A stretch of 64,000 bases of DNA from Cyanobium sp. CACIAM 14 (GTDB taxonomy: Bacteria > Cyanobacteriota > Cyanobacteriia > PCC-6307 > Cyanobiaceae): assembly GCA_000708525.1 (NCBI GenBank), contig JMRP01000001.1, forward strand, positions 339,257 through 403,256. The letters run 5' to 3'. A program made the position numbers and the translations under genes. Under the pieces are notes generated by a model, which saw nothing but the letters and a program-made list of their open reading frames with translations, was not told the DNA's origin and did no database searches. Shown piece by piece: positions 1 to 7,991 of this stretch (positions are counted from its first letter, which is position 1; every line of letters begins with the position of its first letter).

Positions 1-1
1 C

Positions 2-37
2 GCCGGCGCCCTGCGGGAGGCGCTGGATCGGCTCTGA
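2..37 (+). CDS. C-terminal end of an upstream gene (partial)
   Basis: An open frame enters from the left edge and stops with TGA at 35-37, encoding only the last eleven residues (AGALREALDRL). The composition is compatible with the helical end of a protein. The next gene begins on the opposite strand at 54, so this would be a convergent 3' end. The fragment is too short to identify, and it could be chance reading in G+C-rich DNA. Confidence 0.3.
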   Translation, partial: AGALREALDRL

Positions 38-53
38 GGCGCAGGCCCAGGGC

Positions 54-413
54 TCAGTCCAGGGGAATGTCCCCCCGGGTGCAGACCCCGTCCCAGCAGA
101 GACTGGTGTCCGCTTCCCAGCGGCTGCTCACGGGCTGCCAGCTCCCCGAAGGCCTCAGCATCGTCACACTGCCGCGACCGTTGTGGCGGAATTCGATCCG
201 CTCGCCGGCCACCAGCAGAAACCAGTGCACGCCGATCTGATCCACCTGCATCTGGCAGGTCTGCCAGGGGCCGTCCGCCAGACGGCATTCCAGGGTGATC
301 AGGGCAGGCACGGGATCGGCCCGCCCCGAGGGCACGCCGGGGGCGAGGCCCAGGCCCCCGATCAGCAGCAGGCCGGCCAGCGGTGGCAGACAGGACCGCG
401 GCAGGGCAGGCAC
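54..413 (-). CDS. small secreted hypothetical protein
   Basis: A 119-residue protein starting with GTG. The N-terminus has a basic/proline stretch and then a hydrophobic core (PPLAGLLLIGGLGLAPG), with an Ala-rich end near residue 32 suggesting Sec export. The remaining roughly 85 residues contain four cysteines in two spaced pairs (LECRLADGPWQTC and LCWDGVC), so disulfides in the periplasm are plausible. I recognise no family. It is transcribed away from purS, leaving an 86-base divergent spacer. Signal peptide and cysteines are seen; export and disulfides are inferred. Confidence 0.65.
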   Translation of the reverse strand: MPALPRSCLPPLAGLLLIGGLGLAPGVPSGRADPVPALITLECRLADGPWQTCQMQVDQIGVHWFLLVAGERIEFRHNGRGSVTMLRPSGSWQPVSSRWEADTSLCWDGVCTRGDIPLD

Positions 414-499
414 GACGGCCGTCGGGACGAGGAGTGACTCCAGGCTGGACAGCCGCCGGGGGTGGGGGAGGGCGGACTGCCAAGATTTAACAAACGCCC

Positions 500-766
500 G
501 TGGTGCCGGTGCCGATCTTCAACGCCCGCGTCCAGGTTTCCCTGCGACCCTCCGTGCTCGACCCTGCCGGCGAGGCCACCAGGGCCGCCGCCGCCCGGCT
601 GGGGGTGGAAGGGGTTCGGCGGCTGCGGATCGGCAAGGCGATCGAACTGGATCTGGAGGCCCCCGACCGGGCCACCGCCCAGGCCCGGCTGGAACTGCTC
701 AGCGACCGTCTGCTGGCCAACCCGGTGATCGAGGACTGGTCCCTGGATCTGGCCGAAGCGGGCTGA
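500..766 (+). CDS. purS: phosphoribosylformylglycinamidine synthase subunit PurS
   Basis: An 88-residue protein matching the small PurS subunit, which bridges PurL and PurQ in the multi-subunit FGAM synthase of purine biosynthesis and helps channel ammonia. It has the typical start ([18 protein letters not shown]), the central [13 protein letters not shown] segment and the ending LANPVIEDW. The length is normal for the family. GTG codons at 500, 503 and 509 are all possible starts. purQ follows 13 bases downstream on the same strand, the usual arrangement; purL is not in the window. Confidence 0.93.
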   Translation: MVPVPIFNARVQVSLRPSVLDPAGEATRAAAARLGVEGVRRLRIGKAIELDLEAPDRATAQARLELLSDRLLANPVIEDWSLDLAEAG

Positions 767-779
767 AGGGAGCGGAACC

Positions 780-1433
780 TTGAGCGTCGGCATCATCGTC
801 TTCCCCGGCTCCAACTGCGACCGGGACGTGGCCTGGGCCCTCGGCGGCTGTCTCGGCCTGCCGGTGCGCTTCCTCTGGCATGAGGAACGGGATCTGGCCG
901 GCCTGGACGCCATCGTGCTGCCCGGTGGCTTCAGCTACGGGGACTACCTGCGCTGCGGCGCCATCGCCCGCTTCGCCCCCGTGCTGGAGGAGGTCCGGAG
1001 CTTCGCCGAGCGAGGTGGACCGGTGCTGGGCATCTGCAACGGCTTCCAGGTGCTCACGGAAATGGGTCTGCTGCCGGGGGCGCTCACCCGCAACCGGGAT
1101 CTGCATTTCCTCTGTCAGAGCAGCGAACTGGAGGTGCGCCCCGGAGCCAGCCGCTGGCTGTGCGCCTACGGCGACGGAGAGCGGATCCGCCTGCCGATCG
1201 CCCATGGGGAAGGGCGCTACCAGATCGATCCGGAGCAGCTCCTGGGTCTGGAGGAACGGGGCTGCGTGGTGCTGCGCTACACCGCCAATCCGAACGGGTC
1301 GGTCGGTGACGTGGCCGGTCTGAGCAACCCCGCCGGCAATGTGCTCGGTCTGATGCCCCATCCTGAACGGGCCTGCGATCCGGTCACCGGCGGTCTCGAC
1401 GGCCGGCGCCTGCTGGCGGCGGCCCTGGGCTGA
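780..1433 (+). CDS. purQ: phosphoribosylformylglycinamidine synthase subunit PurQ (glutaminase)
   Basis: A 217-residue class I glutamine amidotransferase that hydrolyses glutamine to give ammonia for FGAM synthesis. The N-terminal FPGSNCDRD is the PurQ signature. The nucleophile elbow GICNGFQ places the catalytic cysteine at residue 86, and MPHPE supplies the His/Glu at about 194 and 196. It starts with TTG at 780 behind a GAAGGGAGCGGA stretch that can act as a ribosome binding site. It is cotranscribed with purS and ends convergently with the peroxiredoxin gene. Confidence 0.95.
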   Translation: MSVGIIVFPGSNCDRDVAWALGGCLGLPVRFLWHEERDLAGLDAIVLPGGFSYGDYLRCGAIARFAPVLEEVRSFAERGGPVLGICNGFQVLTEMGLLPGALTRNRDLHFLCQSSELEVRPGASRWLCAYGDGERIRLPIAHGEGRYQIDPEQLLGLEERGCVVLRYTANPNGSVGDVAGLSNPAGNVLGLMPHPERACDPVTGGLDGRRLLAAALG

Positions 1434-1435
1434 AC

Positions 1436-1459
1436 CGGGTGCTGCTTCACTGGCACCCG
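1436..1459. terminator. possible hairpin between convergent genes
   Basis: Seven bases (CGGGTGC) at 1436-1442 pair with GCACCCG at 1453-1459 across a ten-base loop. It lies just after the purQ stop and 23 bases before the 3' end of the convergent peroxiredoxin gene. There is no T-tract, so it would be a weak or bidirectional terminator at best. Confidence 0.3.
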
Positions 1460-1481
1460 ACCGGCGCCGCCCCACAGGGGG

Positions 1482-2081
1482 TCACTGGAGAGCGGCGAAG
1501 AAGTCGCGGCTGGCAAGCGGATCAGGCTGCAGGGTCCTGCCGCCGGGGGTCCAGCCCACCGGGCACACCTGGTCGGGGTGGGCCTGCACGTGCTGGAACG
1601 CCTGCAGCACCCGGAGGGTTTCATCCACGCTGCGGCCCACCGGCAGGTCGTTGATGGTGCTGTGGCGGATCAGGCCGTCGGGATCGATCAGGAACAGTCC
1701 CCTCAGGGCCGTGCCGGCCTCCTCGTCGAGCACATGGAAGGCGCGGGCGATCTCCTTGTTCAGATCGGACACCAGGGGATAGGCCACATCGCCGAGGCCG
1801 CCGCTGCGGCGATCGGTCTGTACCCAGGCCAGATGGCTGTAGGGACTGTCGACCGAGACCGCCAGGATGTCGGTGCCGAGCCGTGCGAACTCGCTCTGAC
1901 GATCGCTGAAGGCGGTGATCTCGGTGGGGCAGACGAAGGTGAAATCGAGAGGGTAGAAGAACAGCACCACCCAGCGGCCCCGGAACTGGGAGAGGCAGAT
2001 CTCCTGGAACTCCTGGTCCACCACGGCGGTGGCGCGGAAATCGGGAGCCCTGCATCCGACAAGCCTGGCGCTGCTGGTCAT
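1482..2081 (-). CDS. typical 2-Cys peroxiredoxin
   Basis: A 199-residue thiol peroxidase of the AhpC/Prx1 group, which reduces H2O2 and organic peroxides using thioredoxin in cyanobacteria. The peroxidatic cysteine is C51 in DFTFVCPTE, and the resolving cysteine is C173 in QVCPVGW with the usual C-terminal tail. The frame extends 34 codons further upstream, but that extension is basic low-complexity sequence; ATG at 2079-2081 gives the family length and is chosen. The next gene is divergent. Confidence 0.93.
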   Translation of the reverse strand: MTSSARLVGCRAPDFRATAVVDQEFQEICLSQFRGRWVVLFFYPLDFTFVCPTEITAFSDRQSEFARLGTDILAVSVDSPYSHLAWVQTDRRSGGLGDVAYPLVSDLNKEIARAFHVLDEEAGTALRGLFLIDPDGLIRHSTINDLPVGRSVDETLRVLQAFQHVQAHPDQVCPVGWTPGGRTLQPDPLASRDFFAALQ

Positions 2082-2200
2082 GGGTCGCGGATCCTGAAGG
2101 CTGGGGTGTCGCCCCATGCTGCCCTGGCTGCCATTCCCGGCGGGGCAGGCGCTGGGATCCCACGCCCTACGATGCGTCATCACCAGGGAAGATGGCCTCG

Positions 2201-2548
2201 ATGGGCTGGGATCCGAGCGTTCTGCGCAAATACAACACCACAGGCCATTTCCGGCTGCTCAACCAGCTTCGCTCCGAACTCAAGGGCAACCCCCTGATCC
2301 GTCCCAAGGATGGGGAAACCGTGGGCGCCGCCAATCGCAGCCGCAGCCTCACCCGGGCCCTTCAGAACCGTTCCCAGGGCAGCGGCAGCACCCGCAGCCG
2401 GCGTTCCCTCCAGAACAGCGTTTCATCCGTCGGCCAGCCCCTCGCCGTCACCGCCCCGGCGTCGACGGTGCCGGCGGTCGGCGAAACCCAGGAAGCGGCG
2501 AATGCGCGGAGCTTCCGTGAACGCCTCAGTGCCATCCAGATGCGCTGA
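2201..2548 (+). CDS. conserved hypothetical protein
   Basis: A 115-residue protein with a structured N-terminus ([17 protein letters not shown], then a leucine-rich helix) followed by a Ser/Arg/Pro-rich, probably disordered tail. It contains no membrane segment or cysteine. ATG codons occur at 2192 and 2201; AGGGAAG abuts the first and is better spaced for the second, so 2201 is preferred. I recognise the N-terminal motif only as one of the small unnamed cyanobacterial proteins; function unknown. It is divergent from the peroxiredoxin gene, about 120 bases away. Confidence 0.65.
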   Translation: MGWDPSVLRKYNTTGHFRLLNQLRSELKGNPLIRPKDGETVGAANRSRSLTRALQNRSQGSGSTRSRRSLQNSVSSVGQPLAVTAPASTVPAVGETQEAANARSFRERLSAIQMR

Positions 2549-2956
2549 AGCATCGGGTGCTTGGTCAGCGCCCCCCGGCTGAGGACGGCGGCAAACCCCA
2601 GGAGCACTCGCAACGGGTTCGGCAGGACCAGCCCGTTTGGAGATGGGCGGAGCGGCCAGCTGGCATCAACCAGTCGCAGGGTCTCCATCAGGTCTCGAAC
2701 AGGTCTCCGCTGGGACCCTGTTAGGGGGCTTCGTCAGCTCAACCGAGGAGTCAGGCACGAGAATGCAGGCGACAAGAGTGGAAAAACAGATTCTCAGAAG
2801 AAGAATCAGGCGACTGGTGTCCGGCGCTTCACGGCATGTCTATGGATTGCGCGATCACCTGCCTTGCCGTCGAGAACGTTGGCGGATCGACAGCGCGACA
2901 AGGAGAGAGCGCGACAACGAGAGAAAGAGAAAAGAACTGAATTGAGCTGGAAGAAA
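2549..2956. other. gene-free stretch with purine-rich segment
   Basis: About 400 bases lie between the unknown gene and tRNA-Met. Open frames exist, but their products are low-complexity Arg/Glu-rich strings without family resemblance. From about 2898 to 2945 the plus strand is strongly purine-rich (repeated GAGA, AGAGAAA), so the tRNA strand carries a pyrimidine/T-rich tract just past the tRNA 3' end that could aid termination. A short inverted repeat (GATTCT at 2789-2794, AGAATC at 2802-2807) is present. I see no other gene. Confidence 0.5.
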
Positions 2957-3030
2957 TGGCTCGGGGGAGACTTGAACTCCCGACCTTGGGGTTATGAATC
3001 CCACGCTCTAACCAGCTGAGCTACCGAGCC
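2957..3030 (-). tRNA. tRNA-Met (CAU), elongator
   Basis: A complete 74-base cloverleaf on the minus strand. The acceptor stem GGCTCGG pairs with CCGAGCC, followed by an A discriminator. The D-arm contains AGCTCAGCTGGTTAGAGC, the anticodon loop TTCATAA has anticodon CAT at 2994-2996, and the T-arm contains GTTCAAGTC. CCA is not encoded. The fully paired first base pair argues against initiator tRNA, and the overall sequence resembles elongator Met rather than lysidine tRNA-Ile(CAU), though that alternative is not fully excluded. Confidence 0.92.
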
Positions 3031-3074
3031 AGGCGGAGGGACTCTAGACGATCGCCCCTCGCGGCCCCTGCCGA

Positions 3075-4100
3075 TCAGGCCCGCGGTGGGAGCATCTGCA
3101 GGGGATTCACGGCGCCCTGACCGGGCGGATGGATCTCGAAATGGAGATGGGGACCGGTGCTGCGTCCGGTGCTGCCCATCTGGCTGATCACCTGGCCCTG
3201 GGAGACGGTGTCGCCCTTGCTCACCAGGAGACGGCTGTTGTGGGCGTAGAGACTGCGACTTCCGTCCGGATGGATGATTTCCACCAGGTAGCCGTAACCG
3301 CCGTCATGCCAGCCGGCGAAGGCCACCTGCCCCTCTCTGGCGGCCATCACAGGGGTGCCCACGTTGTTGGCGACATCGATCCCCTTGTGCATGCGGCCCC
3401 AGCGCCAGCCATAGCCGGAACTGAAGACGCCCTGGGTGGGCCAGATCCAGGCGGAGGAAGGGGCTGTGCCGCTGCTGCCGCCGAAGGAGGGCTGGGGCTC
3501 TCCGTATTCGGGTGTGTCGGGCCAGCTCAACCCGCCGCTCACCGAAGGTTTGAGGCCCAGAAGGAGCTGCGAACGGCCCGGTGCGGACTGGGCCAGGCGG
3601 ATCTGACTGCCCACCACGAGTCGGGCGGTCTCCAGACCCGGATTCAGACGGATCAGTTCGGCCACGGTGAGGCCATAGCGCTGGGCCAACTGCAGGACCG
3701 TGTCGCCGAAGCGGACGATGCCGTTCCTCTCCACGGGCGGAGGCGTGGTGACGGGCGGCGTCTGGCGCAGAGCGGAGGGATCGAGCGCGGCGACGCGTCC
3801 GACTCGCTCCCTGCCGCGGGAGGGAACGACAAGCCAGTCGCCGGTGTTGAAGCGATGGTCCTCATCGACATCGTTGAGCCGGGCCAGCCGGCTTTCGTCG
3901 AATTCCAGTTCGGAGGAGAGCTCCTCGATGGTCACCGGACGACGGACCTTCACCCACACTCTGTCGGCCGATGGGGGGAGGGACGCCAGAAGCGTTTCGG
4001 TGGAACCTGTGCCGGCAGCGTCATTCGCAACGGCGGCCACGAGCGGCACGACGGCCGGTGCGGCAAGCAGGAATGGAAAGATGAATTGAACAGGCTTCAT
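3075..4100 (-). CDS. secreted LysM / M23 peptidoglycan endopeptidase
   Basis: A 341-residue exported protein. Residues 1-28 form a signal peptide (MKPVQFIFPFLLAAPAV). Two LysM-like modules follow at about 46-95 and 125-170, then a proline/serine linker. The M23 (LytM/lysostaphin) domain runs from about 217 to 335. Zinc ligands are visible: HKGID (H238, D242), YAH (H287) and GPHLHFE (H318, H320), so the peptidase should be active rather than a degenerate activator. The open frame continues far upstream into trmL; the signal peptide decides the start. It probably cleaves peptide cross-links during growth or division. Confidence 0.92.
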   Translation of the reverse strand: MKPVQFIFPFLLAAPAVVPLVAAVANDAAGTGSTETLLASLPPSADRVWVKVRRPVTIEELSSELEFDESRLARLNDVDEDHRFNTGDWLVVPSRGRERVGRVAALDPSALRQTPPVTTPPPVERNGIVRFGDTVLQLAQRYGLTVAELIRLNPGLETARLVVGSQIRLAQSAPGRSQLLLGLKPSVSGGLSWPDTPEYGEPQPSFGGSSGTAPSSAWIWPTQGVFSSGYGWRWGRMHKGIDVANNVGTPVMAAREGQVAFAGWHDGGYGYLVEIIHPDGSRSLYAHNSRLLVSKGDTVSQGQVISQMGSTGRSTGPHLHFEIHPPGQGAVNPLQMLPPRA

Positions 4101-4251
4101 GCATTTCAAACCCAGCGGACAAATCCCGTCAGAGAAGCCAACATCTGCGAGACCGGCAGAGAGTAGCGCCATGAACCTGTGGCGGCAAGCATCTGCGGGC
4201 ACCCGCTCACGGGTATCACAATGAGATCGCAGCGTCAGGCCCGGGAGTGTC

Positions 4252-4743
4252 TCAGCGCTCGAGACATCCGCGACGGCCCAGCTGACGCAGGGCCTCGAAC
4301 AGCACGATGCCAACGGCGACCGAGAGATTGAGGCTGCGCACGCCGCCATTGCCTGCCCGCGCGGCGTGCGCCATGGGAATGGTGAGCCGGGCATCGGGCA
4401 CCGTCTGCAGGGTGTTCGGTAATCCGTCGGTCTCGCGTCCGAACAGGAGCCAGTCGTCGGGGCCGAAGACGAAGTCGGTGTACGCGTCGGAGGCCTGGCT
4501 GCTGAGGGCCACCAGGCGTCCGCCCTGCAACTGGCGATGGTCAAGGAACGCCTCCAGGTCGGCATGGCGGTGCAGGCGGACCCATGGCCAGTAGTCGAGG
4601 CCGGCCCTGCGCAGGTGGGGATCGCTGATCGAGAAGCCGAGAGGCTCGATCAGATGCAGCTCCGAACCGGTGGCGGCACAGGTACGCGCCACATTGCCCG
4701 TGTTCGGGGGGATCTGCGGCTGGTACAGGACGACGCGCGGCAT
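4252..4743 (-). CDS. trmL: tRNA (cytidine(34)-2'-O)-methyltransferase
   Basis: A 163-residue SPOUT-family enzyme that 2'-O-methylates the wobble base of tRNA-Leu isoacceptors. It begins with VVLYQPQIPPNTGNVARTC, the first SPOUT motif, carries FGRETDGLP in the middle, and ends with RSLNLSVAVGIVLFEALRQ, the trefoil-knot SAM-binding end. Length is normal. The gene follows cobU after 12 bases on the same strand and is probably cotranscribed. Confidence 0.94.
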   Translation of the reverse strand: MPRVVLYQPQIPPNTGNVARTCAATGSELHLIEPLGFSISDPHLRRAGLDYWPWVRLHRHADLEAFLDHRQLQGGRLVALSSQASDAYTDFVFGPDDWLLFGRETDGLPNTLQTVPDARLTIPMAHAARAGNGGVRSLNLSVAVGIVLFEALRQLGRRGCLER

Positions 4744-4755
4744 CCCCTCCGGGCC

Positions 4756-5331
4756 TCAGGGGACGGTGGGCACGGGGTGGCCGAGCGCCAGCAGATCCAG
4801 CGCACGCCCCTGGAGCACGAGCCAGGCCGCGTCGCAGCCGTGCTGGAGCCGCTCCTGAAGGGTCCCCAGCCGATCCCTGAACCGGCTTCCCACCGCGGTG
4901 GAGGGCACCACTCCCCAGCCGGTCTCCTCGCAGACGATCACCAGGGGCGCCCGGCAGTCGGTGATGGCGTCGCGCAGCCGCTGGCACTGGCGGGACCACT
5001 CCTCGGACTCCAGCGCGAGATGGGCCGCCACCCAGGTTCCGAGGGAGTCCACGAGACCGATCTGGCCCGCCATCAGGGCGGCGAGGGCCTGGGCCAGCTC
5101 CCCGCCCACCTCACGGCAGCGCCAGTGCCCAGGCCTGCGGTCACGATGCCGGCGCAGGCGCTCCTGCCAGGAAGGGTCGTCCGGCAGCTGGGGGCCGGTG
5201 GCCAGATAGACCACCTCGAGGGCGGTGCTGGCGACGAGATGCTCCGCCCAGCGGCTCTTGCCGCCCCTGGCGGGCCCGCTGACCAGGGTGAGGTGGGGAT
5301 GGGCCCGGGGGCTGGGCTCAGCCACCACCAT
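4756..5331 (-). CDS. cobU: adenosylcobinamide kinase / adenosylcobinamide-phosphate guanylyltransferase
   Basis: A 191-residue bifunctional CobU/CobP that phosphorylates adenosylcobinamide and converts it to the GDP form late in cobalamin synthesis. The P-loop is GPARGGKSRWAE near residues 19-30, followed by LATGPQ, the HRDRRPGHWR segment with the conserved His, and VDSLGTWVAAHL. The ATG start lies 14 bases inside the 3' end of pxcA, indicating coupled translation. Together with cobN and metH it shows that this organism makes and uses a cobamide. Confidence 0.93.
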   Translation of the reverse strand: MVVAEPSPRAHPHLTLVSGPARGGKSRWAEHLVASTALEVVYLATGPQLPDDPSWQERLRRHRDRRPGHWRCREVGGELAQALAALMAGQIGLVDSLGTWVAAHLALESEEWSRQCQRLRDAITDCRAPLVIVCEETGWGVVPSTAVGSRFRDRLGTLQERLQHGCDAAWLVLQGRALDLLALGHPVPTVP

Positions 5332-6463
5332 TCATGTTGCGCAAGGTCGCCACCGAGGATGGGGAGACACGGTTGAGGTAGCGGAAGATCCAGTACTTGA
5401 AGATCGTTGCAAGAACCACCGGAAAGGTGGCGATGAAGAGCATGATGAAATCTTCCTGGGCGGGAAGTCCCAGATGCTCCGCGATGCCGTCGAGCAGCAC
5501 TGTCCAGCCTTCCGGACTATGGAATCCCACGAAGATGTCGGTGAAAAGGATGATGGCGAAGGCCTTGGCACTGTCGCTCAACCCATAGACGAGCTCATCG
5601 ATGAAACCCCGCAGCACCTGAATGTCACGGCGGCCGAAGATGCAGACCAGCACGAAGCCGAGAAAGCCGCAGACATCGGCGAGAACGTTCTTGACGGCGT
5701 GGGTGCTTTCCTGATCGGCCTCCTCCTTCAGCATCTGTGCCCGCTTGGCCAGCTCGGCCTGCAGCTCCTCGCGGCTGGGAAGGGGTTTGCCCTGCAGCAG
5801 GGCATCGAACTCGATCTCGGCCTGGTAGACCCGCAGCTTCTCGACGGCCTTCTCCTCCAGCTGGGGCCTGGGGTAGGTCAGGAAGGCGTTGTCGGGGGCG
5901 AAGCGGTCCACCAGGGGGGACACCACGTAGGTGCGGCTCACCTGCTGGACGAGAACCGGTACCAGCACCAGCAGCAGCAGGATCCGCAGCGATACCAGGG
6001 TGGAGTCGCGCCGACGCCGGAAACCGGCCACCACACTGGCTTCAGCATCGGGATCCAGCTGGCGGCGGACCTGGTCCACGACACTGGCGATGCTGCGCGG
6101 CAGCACCTCCGGCGAGCGGCTCAGGGCCGGCAGCTCATCCCGTGATCCCGAGTAGCGGGCGGTGACGGTGTCGATCAGCTGGAACTGGCGGAGTTCCTGG
6201 CCGGAGAGTTCCTTGCGGTAGGGAATCAGAGCCTCCCGGGACTGACGGCAGACCTGCAGGGCAGCCCGGAAACGGCGCAGCACCTGAGCCTGCACCGCGC
6301 GGGGGATGCGCAGCTCCAGCTCGGGACGGACCGGCCGGTCGTTGTAATGCTCCATCTCGATGCTCTGGATGAGCAGGGCGGCTTCGTAGCCGCGCTCGAG
6401 ATCGGAACTCAGATCGAGCGACTGGGCCCGTCCGAAGGCTCCCATCCAGTCAGTCAGTCCCAT
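5318..6463 (-). CDS. pxcA: proton extrusion protein PxcA (CemA family)
   Basis: A 381-residue membrane protein of the PxcA/CemA family, required in cyanobacteria for light-induced Na+-dependent proton extrusion and pH control. The N-terminal soluble region contains the LERGYEAALLIQSIEMEHY stretch. Hydrophobic segments occur near residues 155-175, 262-282, 302-318 and 340-362, the last containing IFKYWIFRYLNRVSPS, a hallmark of the family. The start ATG is at 6461-6463. It is followed by cobU with a 14-base overlap, although the two functions are unrelated. Confidence 0.94.
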   Translation of the reverse strand: MGLTDWMGAFGRAQSLDLSSDLERGYEAALLIQSIEMEHYNDRPVRPELELRIPRAVQAQVLRRFRAALQVCRQSREALIPYRKELSGQELRQFQLIDTVTARYSGSRDELPALSRSPEVLPRSIASVVDQVRRQLDPDAEASVVAGFRRRRDSTLVSLRILLLLVLVPVLVQQVSRTYVVSPLVDRFAPDNAFLTYPRPQLEEKAVEKLRVYQAEIEFDALLQGKPLPSREELQAELAKRAQMLKEEADQESTHAVKNVLADVCGFLGFVLVCIFGRRDIQVLRGFIDELVYGLSDSAKAFAIILFTDIFVGFHSPEGWTVLLDGIAEHLGLPAQEDFIMLFIATFPVVLATIFKYWIFRYLNRVSPSSVATLRNMNGGG

Positions 6464-6485
6464 GCGCAGGAGAGGATCGGGGTGA

Positions 6486-7274
6486 TCAGCGGGAGAAGAC
6501 CCACCAGGTCAGCATGGGCACCACGGTCCCCACCACCAGCAACACCACCACCCAGGTGAAGGCGTTGCTGCTTGCCGTCTCCTCGCGGGTGGGAATGTTG
6601 GACACGGCGGCGACGGGTTCCTCGACCACGGGTTCACCGGGATCTTCACCCCCCTGGAGGACGGTGGCAAGACGATGCAGGGCGTCCACGACCGCCTGGC
6701 GGTACCGATCCCCGCTGCGGAGCGGCTGGGCCATCGTGGTGGCCGCGGTGCTCTCAAGGAGATCGAGGGGGAGCTGGCGGTCGAGAGGAGGTTGGGCCAC
6801 GATCGCCGTCGCGCGGGTCTGAGTGTCGATGAGCAGCAGGAGCAGCGGATCGGGATTGCCGCCGCCAGGGGGAGCCGAGCTCCAGCGCTCCAGCAGCTGC
6901 GTACCGAGTGTGGGAAGGTCGAGGCCGTAGTCGAGGCGGTTGAGGGTGACCAGCCGGGCATCGACCCTCTCGGCGGAGAAGTCGTCCAGCAGCCTTTCGA
7001 TCTCGCCGTTGCCGGCGCGGCTGAGCACGTCGGCGGCGTCGAGGACATGCCCGGCCGGAGGCTGGAGGGGAAGATCGGCGGCGGAGACGGCCCGGGCGGC
7101 GGCGACCGGCCCCAGGAGCACCAGGCCGAGGGCCAGGAGCAGGGAGAGCGCGGATCGCAGCAGGCGGGTCTGCTGGAAGGGGGCTGGAGCCGCTTCGGCG
7201 GACGGGGGCATCTCAGCAGCCACGGGCTTCGGGCGGGACGCCACCAGTCTGCCGGTGCGACTTCGCTCCGGCAT
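6486..7274 (-). CDS. psb32: Psb32-like TPM-domain photosystem II protection protein
   Basis: A 262-residue protein. A hydrophobic signal region at about 40-62 is followed by a TPM fold from about 70 to 205 (VLDAADVLSRAGNGEIERLLDDF, truncated here to its role: the TPM start motif) and a C-terminal transmembrane helix at about 240-260. This layout matches cyanobacterial Psb32, which protects PSII from photodamage and speeds repair. The annotated ATG is 33 bases from the divergent next gene; an internal ATG at 7211 also keeps the full signal sequence and would leave more room for promoters. It lies directly upstream of pxcA. Confidence 0.85.
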   Translation of the reverse strand: MPERSRTGRLVASRPKPVAAEMPPSAEAAPAPFQQTRLLRSALSLLLALGLVLLGPVAAARAVSAADLPLQPPAGHVLDAADVLSRAGNGEIERLLDDFSAERVDARLVTLNRLDYGLDLPTLGTQLLERWSSAPPGGGNPDPLLLLLIDTQTRATAIVAQPPLDRQLPLDLLESTAATTMAQPLRSGDRYRQAVVDALHRLATVLQGGEDPGEPVVEEPVAAVSNIPTREETASSNAFTWVVVLLVVGTVVPMLTWWVFSR

Positions 7275-7307
7275 CCTGAACGGACGTCCGGTCCGGAAGC
7301 CCCATCA

Positions 7308-7991
7308 ATGGCGATGCCCACCGCCGCCCGTGTCGTCCTGGCCTGTGGCCTGACGGGACTGGCTCTGGTCGTGCTGAATCAGGTGACGGCGGCCAGCCTC
7401 GACCCTTCTCTGGAGCGGGCCTCGGTGCTGGGCAGCATCCTGGCGGTGCTGCTGCTGCTGGTGGCCCTGCTCTGGCAGCGGGTGGAGCCCCTGGCGCCGG
7501 AGCGGGTGGCCCTGCACGGGGAGGAGGGGCTGCGGCTGGCCGCGGATCTGGACGCCGCCCTGGCCGAGGAGCTCGGCTGGGGCAGCACCATGCTGCTCAC
7601 GGCGACGCCGGCCGCGGTGGTGCTGCTCCACTGGCGTGGCAGGACCCTGCTGGAGCGGGGGATCCTGGGCCAGGGTGGCTTTCTCCCCGGGGATATCTGC
7701 CGGCGCAGCATGGCCCGGGGCCAGACCATCTCCCTGGTGGATCTGAAGCTCTATCCAGGACGGGAGGAGTTCCGCTCCCTGCCCGCTGGGATTCCGTCGG
7801 TGGTGGTGCAGCCCCTCGGCGAGGACGGGGTGCTGGTGCTGGGGGGCTGGTCGCCGCGGTGCTTCAGCCGCAGTGATCTGGTCTGGATCGAGGGCTGGGC
7901 CCGCCGCCTCACAGGCGAATTGGCTCGGGTTGGGGGCGCGGCGGAGCCGGCCGGGGGGCCGTCTTCGACGGCGGAACCTGGAACTGGCTGA
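7308..7991 (+). CDS. cofactor assembly of complex C subunit B (CCB2/CCB4-like)
   Basis: A 227-residue protein with two N-terminal hydrophobic segments (about 8-30 and 38-58), then a soluble domain with GWGSTMLLTATPAAVVLLHWRG-type strands and LPAGIPSVVVQPLG. This is the architecture of the cyanobacterial CCB2/CCB4 family, which attaches haem c(n) to cytochrome b6 of the b6f complex. Start ATG is at 7308-7310; a second ATG two codons later is also possible. The C-terminus is low complexity, and its last 83 bases overlap the 3' end of lptC on the other strand. Confidence 0.82.
   Translation: MAMPTAARVVLACGLTGLALVVLNQVTAASLDPSLERASVLGSILAVLLLLVALLWQRVEPLAPERVALHGEEGLRLAADLDAALAEELGWGSTMLLTATPAAVVLLHWRGRTLLERGILGQGGFLPGDICRRSMARGQTISLVDLKLYPGREEFRSLPAGIPSVVVQPLGEDGVLVLGGWSPRCFSRSDLVWIEGWARRLTGELARVGGAAEPAGGPSSTAEPGTG

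Noticed and set aside
2637..2945. A 102-codon frame before tRNA-Met
   Set aside because: The product ends in an Arg/Glu repeat dictated by the GAGA tract and has no ribosome binding site or resemblance.
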